Assembly: GCA_964484485.1 (NCBI GenBank)
Contig: CAZAGD010000218.1
Location: 1 to 12,108, forward strand
DNA: 12,108 nucleotides
From: CAZAGD01 sp964484485
Lineage (GTDB): Bacteria; Desulfobacterota; SM23-61
Direction: 5' to 3'
Part shown: piece by piece, positions 1 to 6,224 of the stretch
How positions within the stretch are numbered: position 1 is the first letter of the stretch
Layout: each line of letters opens with the position of its first letter
Notes under the pieces: model-generated
Databases searched by the model: none
What the model was told of the DNA's origin: nothing
The model's input: the letters and a program-made list of their open reading frames with translations, nothing else
Translations under genes and position numbers: made by a program

Positions 1-1182
1 TTTAGTAATTTAGGTCATGCCGATGATCGGGTGGTCCAAGCTATAGCTGCACAAGCCGGAAGGTTACCGACGGCTGCTTCTCCTTTTGCCACGGAGCCCA
101 AGGCTCGTTTGGCTAAACTTTTAGCAGAAATTACTCCAGGAGATATAAAGAAGACCTTCTTCTCCACCAGTGGGGCCGAAGCCAACGAAGGGGCAATCAA
201 GATAGCCCGCATGGCCACGGGAAAAGAAAAAATTATTGCGCGCTACCGCAGCTATCATGGTTCTACTTTTGGGGCGATGGCTTTAAGCAATGACTTTCGC
301 AATTGGGCTTGCGAACCTGCTATTCCAAGCGTCATCCATTGTCTGGATCCCTATTGTTACCGCTGTCCTTTTGCTTTGCAATATCCAGGGTGTGATCTGC
401 AATGCGCCAAGCATGTTGAAGAAGTAGTCAAGTTTGAAGGGGGTGCCAAAAGAGTGGCTGGCTTTATAGCAGAAACGGTTGTAGGATCAAATGGCATCAT
501 AGTTCCTCCAGATGGCTATTGGCAAAAGATAAGGGAGATATGCGATCGTTATGAGATGCTCATGATGTGTGATGAGATAATGGTGGGATTTGGTCGGACT
601 GGCAAGTGGTTTGCTATTGAACACTGGGGAGTTGTCCCAGATGTAATTACCATGGCTAAAGGAATTACCAGCGGCTATGTTCCTTTGGGAGCGACCAGTG
701 TGCGGGAAGGAGTAGCCAAAGCTTTTGAAACAAACCCTTGGGTACACGGCCATACGTATAGCGGTCATACTCTGGCCATGGCGGCAGGGATTGCCACGAT
801 CGAAGCTTATAGAGCAGATGACTTGATTAATCGCGCTGCTCAGATGGGCGAATATTTGTTGGGCAAGGCCCTCGAGCTTAAAGATAAACACCCCAGCATA
901 GGAGATGTGCGGGGCAAAGGATTGTTTGTAGGATTGGAGTTAGTGAAGAATCGAAAAACTAAGGAACCCCTGCATGACCCATTTGTGGAAGGCGTGCGCC
1001 CCCCGACTGCTAAGATGAAAGTTTTAGCCGAAGCTATGAAAGAAGGAGTTTACTGCCTACCTGGATCAGCGAGTGTGATTATGCTGGCTCCGCCCCTAAC
1101 TATCACAAAAGATGAGATTGATTTTGCTATAGCGGTCTTTGATAGAGCTCTAAAAATAGCAGATGAAGAGACAGAGAAATAA
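1..1182 (+). CDS. Class III PLP-dependent aminotransferase, omega-amino acid/taurine type (5' partial)
   Basis: The frame is open from the first base, so the N-terminus is off the window. About 393 residues remain; the family usually has 430-460. The enzyme would move an amino group from an omega-amine (taurine, beta-alanine or GABA-like) to a keto acid in the cytoplasm. Visible landmarks, numbered from the window start, are the cofactor-phosphate segment SGAEANEGA, the DEIMVGFGRTG block with the PLP-ring aspartate at about residue 191, and the Schiff-base lysine in MAKGITSGY at about residue 220. A GHTYSGHTLAMAAG segment and a C-terminal RGKGLFVGLELV block also fit the family. A cysteine-rich stretch (C-x4-C-x2-C-x7-C-x3-C) lies near residues 115-137. 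A terminator follows the stop directly, so it is probably transcribed apart from the downstream importer. The fold is certain; the substrate is not. Taurine:pyruvate or taurine:2-oxoglutarate aminotransferase is a guess from the neighbouring TauABC-like operon. Confidence 0.9.
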   Translation, partial: FSNLGHADDRVVQAIAAQAGRLPTAASPFATEPKARLAKLLAEITPGDIKKTFFSTSGAEANEGAIKIARMATGKEKIIARYRSYHGSTFGAMALSNDFRNWACEPAIPSVIHCLDPYCYRCPFALQYPGCDLQCAKHVEEVVKFEGGAKRVAGFIAETVVGSNGIIVPPDGYWQKIREICDRYEMLMMCDEIMVGFGRTGKWFAIEHWGVVPDVITMAKGITSGYVPLGATSVREGVAKAFETNPWVHGHTYSGHTLAMAAGIATIEAYRADDLINRAAQMGEYLLGKALELKDKHPSIGDVRGKGLFVGLELVKNRKTKEPLHDPFVEGVRPPTAKMKVLAEAMKEGVYCLPGSASVIMLAPPLTITKDEIDFAIAVFDRALKIADEETEK

Positions 1183-1187
1183 AAAAG

Positions 1188-1208
1188 GAGGGGCATTGCC
1201 CCTCTTTT
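1188..1208 (+). terminator. Intrinsic terminator after the aminotransferase
   Basis: A perfect 7-bp stem, GAGGGGC (1188-1194) with GCCCCTC (1198-1204), closes on a three-base ATT loop and is followed by TTTT. It begins six bases after the aminotransferase stop. This is a textbook rho-independent terminator and marks the end of the upstream transcript. Confidence 0.85.
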
Positions 1209-1397
1209 CTCTCCTTTCCCCTTTGAGGCCGGGTCGTAATTATTAAATGACCGGCTGGGAGTGATAATTCATTGATTCGGAATCGGAAAGCAATGGTTCT
1301 TCCTGGGAACAAAGCTGATTCATTCATGCCCTCTCACCCAAGTGTGTTAAAGTCTCAGCAGCTAAAAGGAGGGGGAGAAGATTTTTGAGGTGCAGGT
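1209..1397. promoter_or_regulatory. Intergenic region expected to hold the importer promoter
   Basis: A promoter must lie here if the terminator at 1188-1208 is efficient, but I see no convincing -35/-10 pair. The region holds several short inverted repeats that could bind a regulator: CATTG (1270-1274) with CAATG (1291-1295), enclosing the small palindrome GATTC-G-GAATC, and GTTC (1296-1299) with GAAC (1307-1310). None is long enough to be decisive. Confidence 0.3.
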
Positions 1398-2150
1398 TTG
1401 GAAAGTTGGGATAAAAAAGACAAAGTTGTTGTTTCCAATCTAACCAAGAAATTTGGTGATCTGCTGGTTTTGGACGATATCTCCTTTTCGGTCAAAAAAG
1501 GAGAATTTTTAGCTATCGTTGGCCCTACTGGATGTGGAAAAACTACTTTTTTAAACTGCCTTTCTTGCCTTCTGCCCCCTACTAAAGGAAGCATTTTTAT
1601 AGACGGCGAGCTGGCCAATCCCCGCAAACATCATATCTCCTTCGTCTTTCAGGAACCGACGCCCATGCCTTGGCGCACAGTTGCTCAGAATGTAGCCTTC
1701 GGCATGGAAATTAAAAAATTTCCTAAAGAAAAAGTGCAAGAAAGATTGAAGTATATAATAAATTTAGTGGGCTTAGCCGATACGGCCCATCTTTATCCCA
1801 ATCAGATTTCAGCCAGTATGATGCAACGTATGACCGTGGCTCGAGCTTTCGCCGTAGATCCCGATTTGCTCTTGATGGATGAACCTTATGGCCAGTTGGA
1901 TATTAAATTACGCTACTATCTGGAAGATGAGCTAATTAAATTATGGCAAACCCTGAAGAGTACGGTAATCTTTATTACGCATAATATCGAAGAGGCTGTG
2001 TATTTAGCCGAAAGAATATTGGTGCTGAGCAATAAACCGACAAAGATCAAAGCCGATATGCGGGTGGATTTACCCCATCCGCGCCAAGTCCTTGACCCTA
2101 AATTTATAGAGCTGCGAAAGCGCGTGACCGAATTGATTCGCTGGTGGTAA
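1398..2150 (+). CDS. ABC transporter ATPase 1, nitrate/sulfonate/taurine type, with degenerate signature motif
   Basis: This is a cytoplasmic nucleotide-binding subunit of 250 residues, normal length for the TauB/SsuB/NrtD group. The start is a TTG at 1398 with GAGG at 1387-1390. An in-frame TGA at 1386 rules out a longer form, and no other start codon lies between. Walker A is GPTGCGKTT (residues 42-50), the Q-loop glutamine is Q85 in FVFQEP, Walker B is LLLMDEP (E162), the D-loop is GQLD, and the H-loop histidine is H195 in FITHNIEEA. The ABC signature is abnormal: where LSGGM/Q is expected, residues 137-141 read ISASM, so both glycines are replaced. All other motifs are intact, so this looks like a specialised subunit rather than a dead gene. 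The natural partner is the second ATPase at the end of the operon, whose defect is complementary. Substrate specificity cannot be read from this protein. Confidence 0.93.
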   Translation: MESWDKKDKVVVSNLTKKFGDLLVLDDISFSVKKGEFLAIVGPTGCGKTTFLNCLSCLLPPTKGSIFIDGELANPRKHHISFVFQEPTPMPWRTVAQNVAFGMEIKKFPKEKVQERLKYIINLVGLADTAHLYPNQISASMMQRMTVARAFAVDPDLLLMDEPYGQLDIKLRYYLEDELIKLWQTLKSTVIFITHNIEEAVYLAERILVLSNKPTKIKADMRVDLPHPRQVLDPKFIELRKRVTELIRWW

Positions 2151-2182
2151 AACATCAAGCCTCTTAAGAAAGGGGGTGGGAG

Positions 2183-2227
2183 ATGAAGTTTAAAATGAGC
2201 AAGAGAACTTCTAGGAAGAATTTATAA
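2183..2227 (+). CDS. Possible 14-codon leader ORF before the binding-protein gene
   Basis: ATG at 2183 is preceded by a purine-rich GGGGGTGGGAG stretch that could serve as a ribosome-binding site. The frame encodes MKFKMSKRTSRKNL and then TAA. It is lysine/arginine-rich and has no recognisable domain. It may be a translated leader that couples ATPase 1 to the binding protein, or simply chance. Its only support is the Shine-Dalgarno-like sequence and position. Confidence 0.2.
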   Translation: MKFKMSKRTSRKNL

Positions 2228-2260
2228 TTTTCTAAAATTTTTAAAGAAAGGAGTAAAAAA

Positions 2261-3334
2261 ATGAAAAAACTAATTTTGTTAGTCTTATTAGCGATTTTAA
2301 TTTTCCCTACGACAGGATTGGCTCAGCAAAAACTCATAACTTTGCCTACCGCTTGGATGCCTGAACATGAAGTCTTCTTAGCCTGGTATGCCAAAGAAAA
2401 AGGATGGGATAAAGAAGAAGGTTTAGAATTAAAATTGCTTTATTTTGAAAGTGGCATGGCGATGTTGGAAGCCCTGCCAGCTAAGCAGTGGGTCCTAGGA
2501 GGAATCGGGGGAGTGCCACATATCATGGGGGCTTTGAGATACGGCGCCTATTTAATTGGTCTGGGCAATAACGAATCTTGGTGTAACGCGGTTTACGTCC
2601 GGCCCAATAGCCCGGTTTTAAAAACTAAAGGAGCAGTGAAAGGTTATCCTAAAATTTATGGCAAGGCCGAAGACATTAAAGGTAAACAATTTTTAGTAAC
2701 TACCGTTTCTTCAGCTCATTTTGCCATGGGCGTTTATTTAAATGCCTTTGGCCTGAAGGATAAAGATGTGGTCGTAAAAAATATGGACCAGGCTTCTATC
2801 ATGGCTGCTTTTGAAAAAGGAATTGGCGATTTTGCCTGTCTCTGGGCTCCCTACACTTATACGGCGGAAGAGAAAGGGTGGAAAGAAGTAGCTAATGTAG
2901 ATACTTGCAATGCCGCCATACCTATTACTTTCATTGGCGATAAAGAATTCTGTGATAAGAATCCGGAAGTGGTTGCCAAATTCTTACGCGTCATGTTCAG
3001 GTCAATAAATAAATTAAAAGAGGAAGGAGCAACGCCTGAGAATATAAAATTATTTCGAAGGATGTATAAAGAATGGGCCGGAATGGAGTATACCGAGCAA
3101 GCAGCCAAGAAAGATATTGAGATGCATCCAGTATGGAAGCTGGAAGAGCAACTTAAACTTTTTGATGCCTCCAAGAAAGAAAGTCAAGTTCAAAGATGGG
3201 AAAGGCTGCTGGCTGAGTTCCTTCATGCCAATGGACGCTTGAAGGCCGAAGAATTGGCTAAAGTGAAAAAAATGGATTGGGTAACGGATAAATTCTTGAA
3301 GATGGTCAAGACACCTATTCCCTCATATAAATAA
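2261..3334 (+). CDS. Periplasmic substrate-binding protein, NMT1/TauA-SsuA-like
   Basis: This 357-residue secreted binding protein would capture the substrate and deliver it to the permease pair. Residues 1-21 form a Sec signal peptide: basic MKK, a hydrophobic leucine/isoleucine core, and a likely cut after GLA before QQ. There is no lipobox cysteine, so it should be free in the periplasm, as expected for a diderm. The mature start (LITLPTAWMPEHEVFLAWYA) and later blocks such as KGKQFLVTTVSSAHFAMG and MDQASIMAAFEKGIGDFACLWAP are typical of the type II periplasmic-binding fold that serves nitrate, sulfonate, taurine and pyrimidine-precursor importers. A strong ribosome-binding site (GAAAGGAG, 2246-2253) precedes the ATG. 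It lies between ATPase 1 and the permeases, with a hairpin downstream that may raise its expression relative to them. The C-terminal 60 residues are lysine/glutamate-rich and helical. The ligand is unknown; taurine or another sulfonate is a guess from the aminotransferase nearby. Confidence 0.9.
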   Translation: MKKLILLVLLAILIFPTTGLAQQKLITLPTAWMPEHEVFLAWYAKEKGWDKEEGLELKLLYFESGMAMLEALPAKQWVLGGIGGVPHIMGALRYGAYLIGLGNNESWCNAVYVRPNSPVLKTKGAVKGYPKIYGKAEDIKGKQFLVTTVSSAHFAMGVYLNAFGLKDKDVVVKNMDQASIMAAFEKGIGDFACLWAPYTYTAEEKGWKEVANVDTCNAAIPITFIGDKEFCDKNPEVVAKFLRVMFRSINKLKEEGATPENIKLFRRMYKEWAGMEYTEQAAKKDIEMHPVWKLEEQLKLFDASKKESQVQRWERLLAEFLHANGRLKAEELAKVKKMDWVTDKFLKMVKTPIPSYK

Positions 3335-3380
3335 ACTTATATCCCCTTAATCTGCGTTAAAAAGTTTTCGATAAATTTGA

Positions 3381-3414
3381 CTGTCGGGCAAGGGTTCATC
3401 CCTTGCCCTATCAG
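3381..3414 (+). repeat. Strong hairpin between binding-protein and permease genes
   Basis: A perfect 9-bp stem, GGGCAAGGG (3386-3394) with CCCTTGCCC (3400-3408), closes on TTCAT. An outer CTG/CAG pairing (3381-3383 with 3412-3414) extends it past a small internal loop. No T-tract follows, so it is not a classical terminator. Its place between a binding protein and its permeases resembles the mRNA-stabilising or attenuating palindromes known in other ABC operons such as malE-malF. It may also be one copy of a dispersed repeat, but no second copy occurs in this window. Confidence 0.65.
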
Positions 3415-3493
3415 GTAACGCTATAAAAGGCTTGCTAATATTAGATCAATTATCCGAGCATTCCATTATTTCTAAATTTTTGGGGGCGAAGAA

Positions 3494-4288
3494 ATGGCAT
3501 ATGAAGAAGTAAAGATTAAAACTCCGCTGGTAATAAAAATTTTATCGGCAGCGAGTATAGTCACTTTTTTTGGCGGATGGGAACTTATTGTAGACTTAGG
3601 AATAGTCCCCAGTACCATGCTCGCTGCTCCCTCAACAGTTTTTAAATTATTCGTGGTGAAACTAACTGATCCCAATCCAGACGGAGCACTTCTGCAAACC
3701 CATGCCTGGATCAGCATTCAAGAAGCCGGTATAGGCTATTTGCTCTCTCTTCTAATAGGTATTCCCCTGGGCTTGTTTATGGGCTGGTTTACTGTGGTTA
3801 GAGGGATTTTTCGTCCTTTATTTGAGATTATTCGTCCCATTCCGCCAATTGCCTGGATTCCTCTTTGCATCTTCTGGTTTGGCATTGAACTCTGGGGAAA
3901 AGTTTTCATTATCTGGATAGGCGGTGTAGTTCCCTGCGTGATCAATGCCTGGACCGGAGTAAACATGACTAATCCCACTTTGATTCAAATGGCCCGAACT
4001 TATGGAGCCAGTGACTGGCAAATTTTCCGCAAACTCTGTATTCCTTCGGCTTTACCCATGGTCTTTGGAGCGTTGCAAATAACCTTGGCTATTTGCTGGA
4101 CCAATTTAGTAGCCGCGGAGCTTTTGGCTGCTGATTCGGGATTGGGATTTCTAATCACTATGGGCAGAAGACTGGCTTTGCCAGAAATGGTTGTTTTGGG
4201 AATGGTAACCGTAGGGGTAGCGGGAGCGCTTATTGGTGTGGCGATTGATGCCTTAGAAAAAAGGCTTTTGGCCGGCATCAGGAGATAA
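3494..4288 (+). CDS. ABC transporter permease 1 (BPD_transp_1; TauC/SsuC/NrtB-like)
   Basis: This inner-membrane permease subunit has 264 residues and about six hydrophobic segments, the usual size for the family. The chosen ATG at 3494 follows GGGGGCGAAG, a modest ribosome-binding site. The family core motif PIPPIAWIPLCIFWFGIE begins near residue 115. The cytoplasmic EAA loop that docks onto the ATPase lies around residues 166-188 (YGASDWQIFRKLCIPSALP), with its conserved glycine at 171. Only three bases separate its stop from permease 2, so the two are co-translated. Permease 1 and permease 2 are clear paralogues, and the transporter probably uses one of each rather than a homodimer. The sequence does not show which ATPase docks on which permease. 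Confidence 0.92.
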   Translation: MAYEEVKIKTPLVIKILSAASIVTFFGGWELIVDLGIVPSTMLAAPSTVFKLFVVKLTDPNPDGALLQTHAWISIQEAGIGYLLSLLIGIPLGLFMGWFTVVRGIFRPLFEIIRPIPPIAWIPLCIFWFGIELWGKVFIIWIGGVVPCVINAWTGVNMTNPTLIQMARTYGASDWQIFRKLCIPSALPMVFGALQITLAICWTNLVAAELLAADSGLGFLITMGRRLALPEMVVLGMVTVGVAGALIGVAIDALEKRLLAGIRR

Positions 4289-4291
4289 GGG

Positions 4292-5092
4292 ATGTTTAAA
4301 GCTTTTGGAAAGGTCTTGCGCAATGAATTTTCTCTTTACGTGATTTCTTTCTTTTGCTTTTTATTGCTTTGGGATTGGGTGGCGAAAGAACAGATCTTAG
4401 GCCGGTCATTGGCCCCACCATTGGATGTATTGAAGGAGTTACATAGACTGACTACGGTTAAGTTAGCGGGCAAAGATTTATTCGGGCATATCTGGGATAG
4501 CACGCGGAGAGTCTTCATCGGCTTTGCTATTGCCGCTGTTTTTGCTGTTCCATTGGGCTTATTGATGGCTTTAAACCGCTATATTAATGCCCTAGTCAAG
4601 CCAGTCTTCGATATATTCAAGCCAATGCCTCCGATTGCCTGGATCTCAATTGCCATCCTCTGGTTCGGTATTGAAGAAGCCTCAAAGATTTTCATCATCG
4701 TCATAGGTGCTTTTATTCCTTGTTTGCTCAATGCTTATAATGGTGTTCGGCTCATTGAACCCGAGCTTTATGATGTTATCCGTATGTTAGGAGGAACCCG
4801 TCGAGCAGAAATCTTCTACGTGAGCTTCCCCGCGGCTTTTCCGGCTATTTTTAGCGGACTCCAAATTTCCTTGAGTATTGCTTGGACCTGTGTGTTGGCC
4901 GCGGAGCTGGTGAGCTCTCGTTCGGGATTGGGTTGGATTATTATTCAAGGGATGAGATTGACCAGACCTGATTTGGTGATTGGCGGAATGGCTATCATAG
5001 CTCTGGTGGCTTGGTTGACCACTTTACTTATCAGTGGTCTGGAAAGACTGATTTGTCCCTGGAAGAGAGGAATAAAAGAGGGTTATTTATAA
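4292..5092 (+). CDS. ABC transporter permease 2 (BPD_transp_1; TauC/SsuC/NrtB-like)
   Basis: This second inner-membrane permease has 266 residues and a similar topology to permease 1. Its ATG (4292) comes just after the upstream stop, with GGAG at 4281-4284 inside the end of that gene. The core motif PMPPIAWISIAILWFGIE begins near residue 111, closely matching permease 1. The EAA loop lies around residues 162-184 (LGGTRRAEIFYVSFPAAFP). It keeps the glycine but has a more basic, divergent centre, which suggests it docks on a different ATPase surface. Its stop overlaps the start of ATPase 2 by one base (TAATG), so the two are translationally coupled. Two unlike permeases plus two unlike ATPases in one operon point to a fully heteromeric importer. 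Confidence 0.92.
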   Translation: MFKAFGKVLRNEFSLYVISFFCFLLLWDWVAKEQILGRSLAPPLDVLKELHRLTTVKLAGKDLFGHIWDSTRRVFIGFAIAAVFAVPLGLLMALNRYINALVKPVFDIFKPMPPIAWISIAILWFGIEEASKIFIIVIGAFIPCLLNAYNGVRLIEPELYDVIRMLGGTRRAEIFYVSFPAAFPAIFSGLQISLSIAWTCVLAAELVSSRSGLGWIIIQGMRLTRPDLVIGGMAIIALVAWLTTLLISGLERLICPWKRGIKEGYL

Positions 5093-5868
5093 TGGAAATA
5101 AGGCCCCAGCCAAGAGTAAAAATTTCTTGTCAGCATATCAGCAAAATTTTCATCCAGAAAGGGAAGATGAAAGTCCATGTGCTGGAAGATATTTCTCTGG
5201 AAGTCTATGATAATGAATTTGTAGTAATTCTAGGGCCAGGGCAATCGGGAAAAACTACTTTGCTCAGGATTATTGCTGGCTTGGAGAGCCCGACCTCCGG
5301 AAGAGTTTTTCTTAATGGAGAAGAAGTACAAGGCCCTGGACCTGATCGTGGTTTGGTCTTTCAAAGTTACATGCTCTTCCCCTGGAGAACTGTTTTAGGA
5401 AATGTGGAGATGGGGCCGCGACTGCGAGGAATCTCTAAAGAAGAGAGGAGAAAAATTGTTGCCCACTATTTGGAACTTGTGGGTTTAACAGGTTATGAAA
5501 AATATTATCCCCACCAATTGAGTGGAGGCATGAAGCAGCGCGTAGGTATCGCCCGTGCTTATGCTAATAATCCGGAAGTAATGCTCCTCGATGAACCATT
5601 TGGTCAACTGGATGCGCAGACCAGGTATTACATGGAAAAAGAGACGGTGCGCATTTGGGAGCAGGAGAAAAGGACAGTAATATTCGTCACCAATAATATT
5701 GATGAAGCCATATATTTAGCAGATCGCATTATAACCATGGAAGGAAAACTGCCCGGGCGGATTAAGGCAGTTTATCCAGTGAACCTCCCCCGGCCACGGG
5801 AACACACCGACATCGCTTTCCTCAAATTGCGCCAAGAAATCATCGAGGCCAGTAAATTGTTGCTTTAA
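5092..5868 (+). CDS. ABC transporter ATPase 2, nitrate/sulfonate/taurine type, lacking the H-loop histidine
   Basis: This is a cytoplasmic nucleotide-binding subunit of 258 residues. The frame extends further upstream into permease 2, but the ATG at 5092 overlaps the permease stop as TAATG, has AGAGGG at 5076-5082, and gives a normal family length, so I take it as the start. Walker A is GPGQSGKTT (48-56), the Q-loop is LVFQ (Q91), the signature is the normal LSGGMKQR (143-150), Walker B is MLLDEP (E168), and the D-loop is GQLD. The H-loop is altered: the expected histidine in FVTHDIDEA is asparagine (N201, codon AAT at 5692-5694), giving FVTNNIDEA. CAT to AAT is a single-base change. This histidine contacts the ATP gamma-phosphate, and its loss normally cripples that site. 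Because ATPase 1 keeps the histidine but lacks a good signature, the two would form one canonical and one degenerate site. Confidence 0.93.
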   Translation: MEIRPQPRVKISCQHISKIFIQKGKMKVHVLEDISLEVYDNEFVVILGPGQSGKTTLLRIIAGLESPTSGRVFLNGEEVQGPGPDRGLVFQSYMLFPWRTVLGNVEMGPRLRGISKEERRKIVAHYLELVGLTGYEKYYPHQLSGGMKQRVGIARAYANNPEVMLLDEPFGQLDAQTRYYMEKETVRIWEQEKRTVIFVTNNIDEAIYLADRIITMEGKLPGRIKAVYPVNLPRPREHTDIAFLKLRQEIIEASKLLL

Positions 5869-5912
5869 AAGTAAAAAGGCAGCACCCATTTAAAGGCCCC
5901 TGGCAAGGTAAA

Positions 5913-5935
5913 GGGGTCAGGTCTACTCCTGACTC
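5913..5935 (+). repeat. REP-like hairpin, copy 1
   Basis: GGGGTCAGG, then TCTACT, then CCTGACTC: a perfect 6-bp stem, GTCAGG (5916-5921) with CCTGAC (5928-5933), on a six-base loop. The stretch at 11852-11874 matches it with only three differences. Two of those differences are paired changes within the stem and the third is in the loop, so the hairpin itself is conserved. Copy 2 sits at the end of a RAYT transposase gene, which is the usual mobiliser of such elements. Confidence 0.75.
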
Positions 5936-5976
5936 TTAAAAAAATTTGTATTGTAGAGGAAAGAAAATAAAGTCAT

Positions 5977-5995
5977 CCCCTTTATTTAAAAGGGG
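5977..5995. repeat. CCCCTTT/AAAGGGG hairpin
   Basis: CCCCTTT (5977-5983) pairs with AAAGGGG (5989-5995) over a five-base ATTTA loop. No T-tract follows on the plus strand, so it is a weak candidate for the terminator of the importer operon. It may instead be part of the REP-like insertion next to it. Confidence 0.45.
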
Positions 5996-6033
5996 TGCCC
6001 TTTAACTTGAAAATGGAACGGGCATATTTTTCA

Positions 6034-6063
6034 TTGACATTAAATGAAGTTTAAATTTAGAAT
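6034..6063 (+). promoter_or_regulatory. Sigma-70-type promoter for the large regulator
   Basis: A perfect -35 hexamer TTGACA (6034-6039) is followed after 18 bases by TAGAAT (6058-6063), a five-of-six match to the -10 consensus, in an AT-rich context. Transcription would start near 6070, leaving about 155 bases of leader before the regulator's start. This is the best promoter visible in the window. Confidence 0.6.
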
Positions 6064-6145
6064 GAAGAAAATTTAAATACCCCTTTTTTGGCTTCATATA
6101 TATTTTAAATAACCTCAGCGATCTTAACGCCATAGGCTTGATCAC

Positions 6146-6188
6146 CAAGAAATCTCTCGTTTCATTTCTTGAGTGAATTAAGAGATTT
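6146..6188 (+). promoter_or_regulatory. Two mutually exclusive hairpins in the regulator leader
   Basis: CAAGAAAT (6146-6153) pairs perfectly with ATTTCTTG (6164-6171). AAATCTCT (6150-6157) pairs perfectly with AGAGATTT (6181-6188). The two stems share bases 6150-6153, so only one can form at a time. Such alternatives are typical of leader switches, but the sequence is AT-rich and chance is possible. As DNA, these repeats could also be an operator. Confidence 0.35.
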
Positions 6189-6224
6189 TAAAGAATAAAT
6201 TTTTTCTTTCCAGAAGTTTTCAAA

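Larger units (their letters stand above)
5869..6224. other. 356-base non-coding region between the importer operon and the regulator
   Basis: I see no gene here. From left to right the region holds a REP-like hairpin (5913-5935), an A/T-flanked hairpin (5977-5995), a near-consensus promoter (6034-6063), and an AT-rich leader of about 150 bases with two overlapping, mutually exclusive 8-bp stems (6146-6188). GCACCC near 5882 and GGGTGC near 5993 are complementary and might enclose the first two hairpins as a larger imperfect fold. Confidence 0.7.

Noticed and set aside
31..33. GTG at 31 as the real start of the aminotransferase
   Set aside because: The frame is open to the first base and encodes typical family sequence before the GTG (FSNLGHADDR), so the gene is truncated by the window edge.
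487..891. Minus-strand 134-codon frame inside the aminotransferase
   Set aside because: It is the antisense shadow of a clear coding gene, with no recognisable domain and no ribosome-binding context.
1800..1829. Signature change in ATPase 1 taken as a sign of a pseudogene
   Set aside because: The frame is full length and all other catalytic motifs are intact. The complementary change in ATPase 2 suggests specialisation rather than decay.
5011..5091. Longer N-terminus for ATPase 2 starting at 5011
   Set aside because: It would overlap permease 2 by 82 bases with no family-like sequence. The ATG at 5092 has a ribosome-binding site and a coupled TAATG junction.
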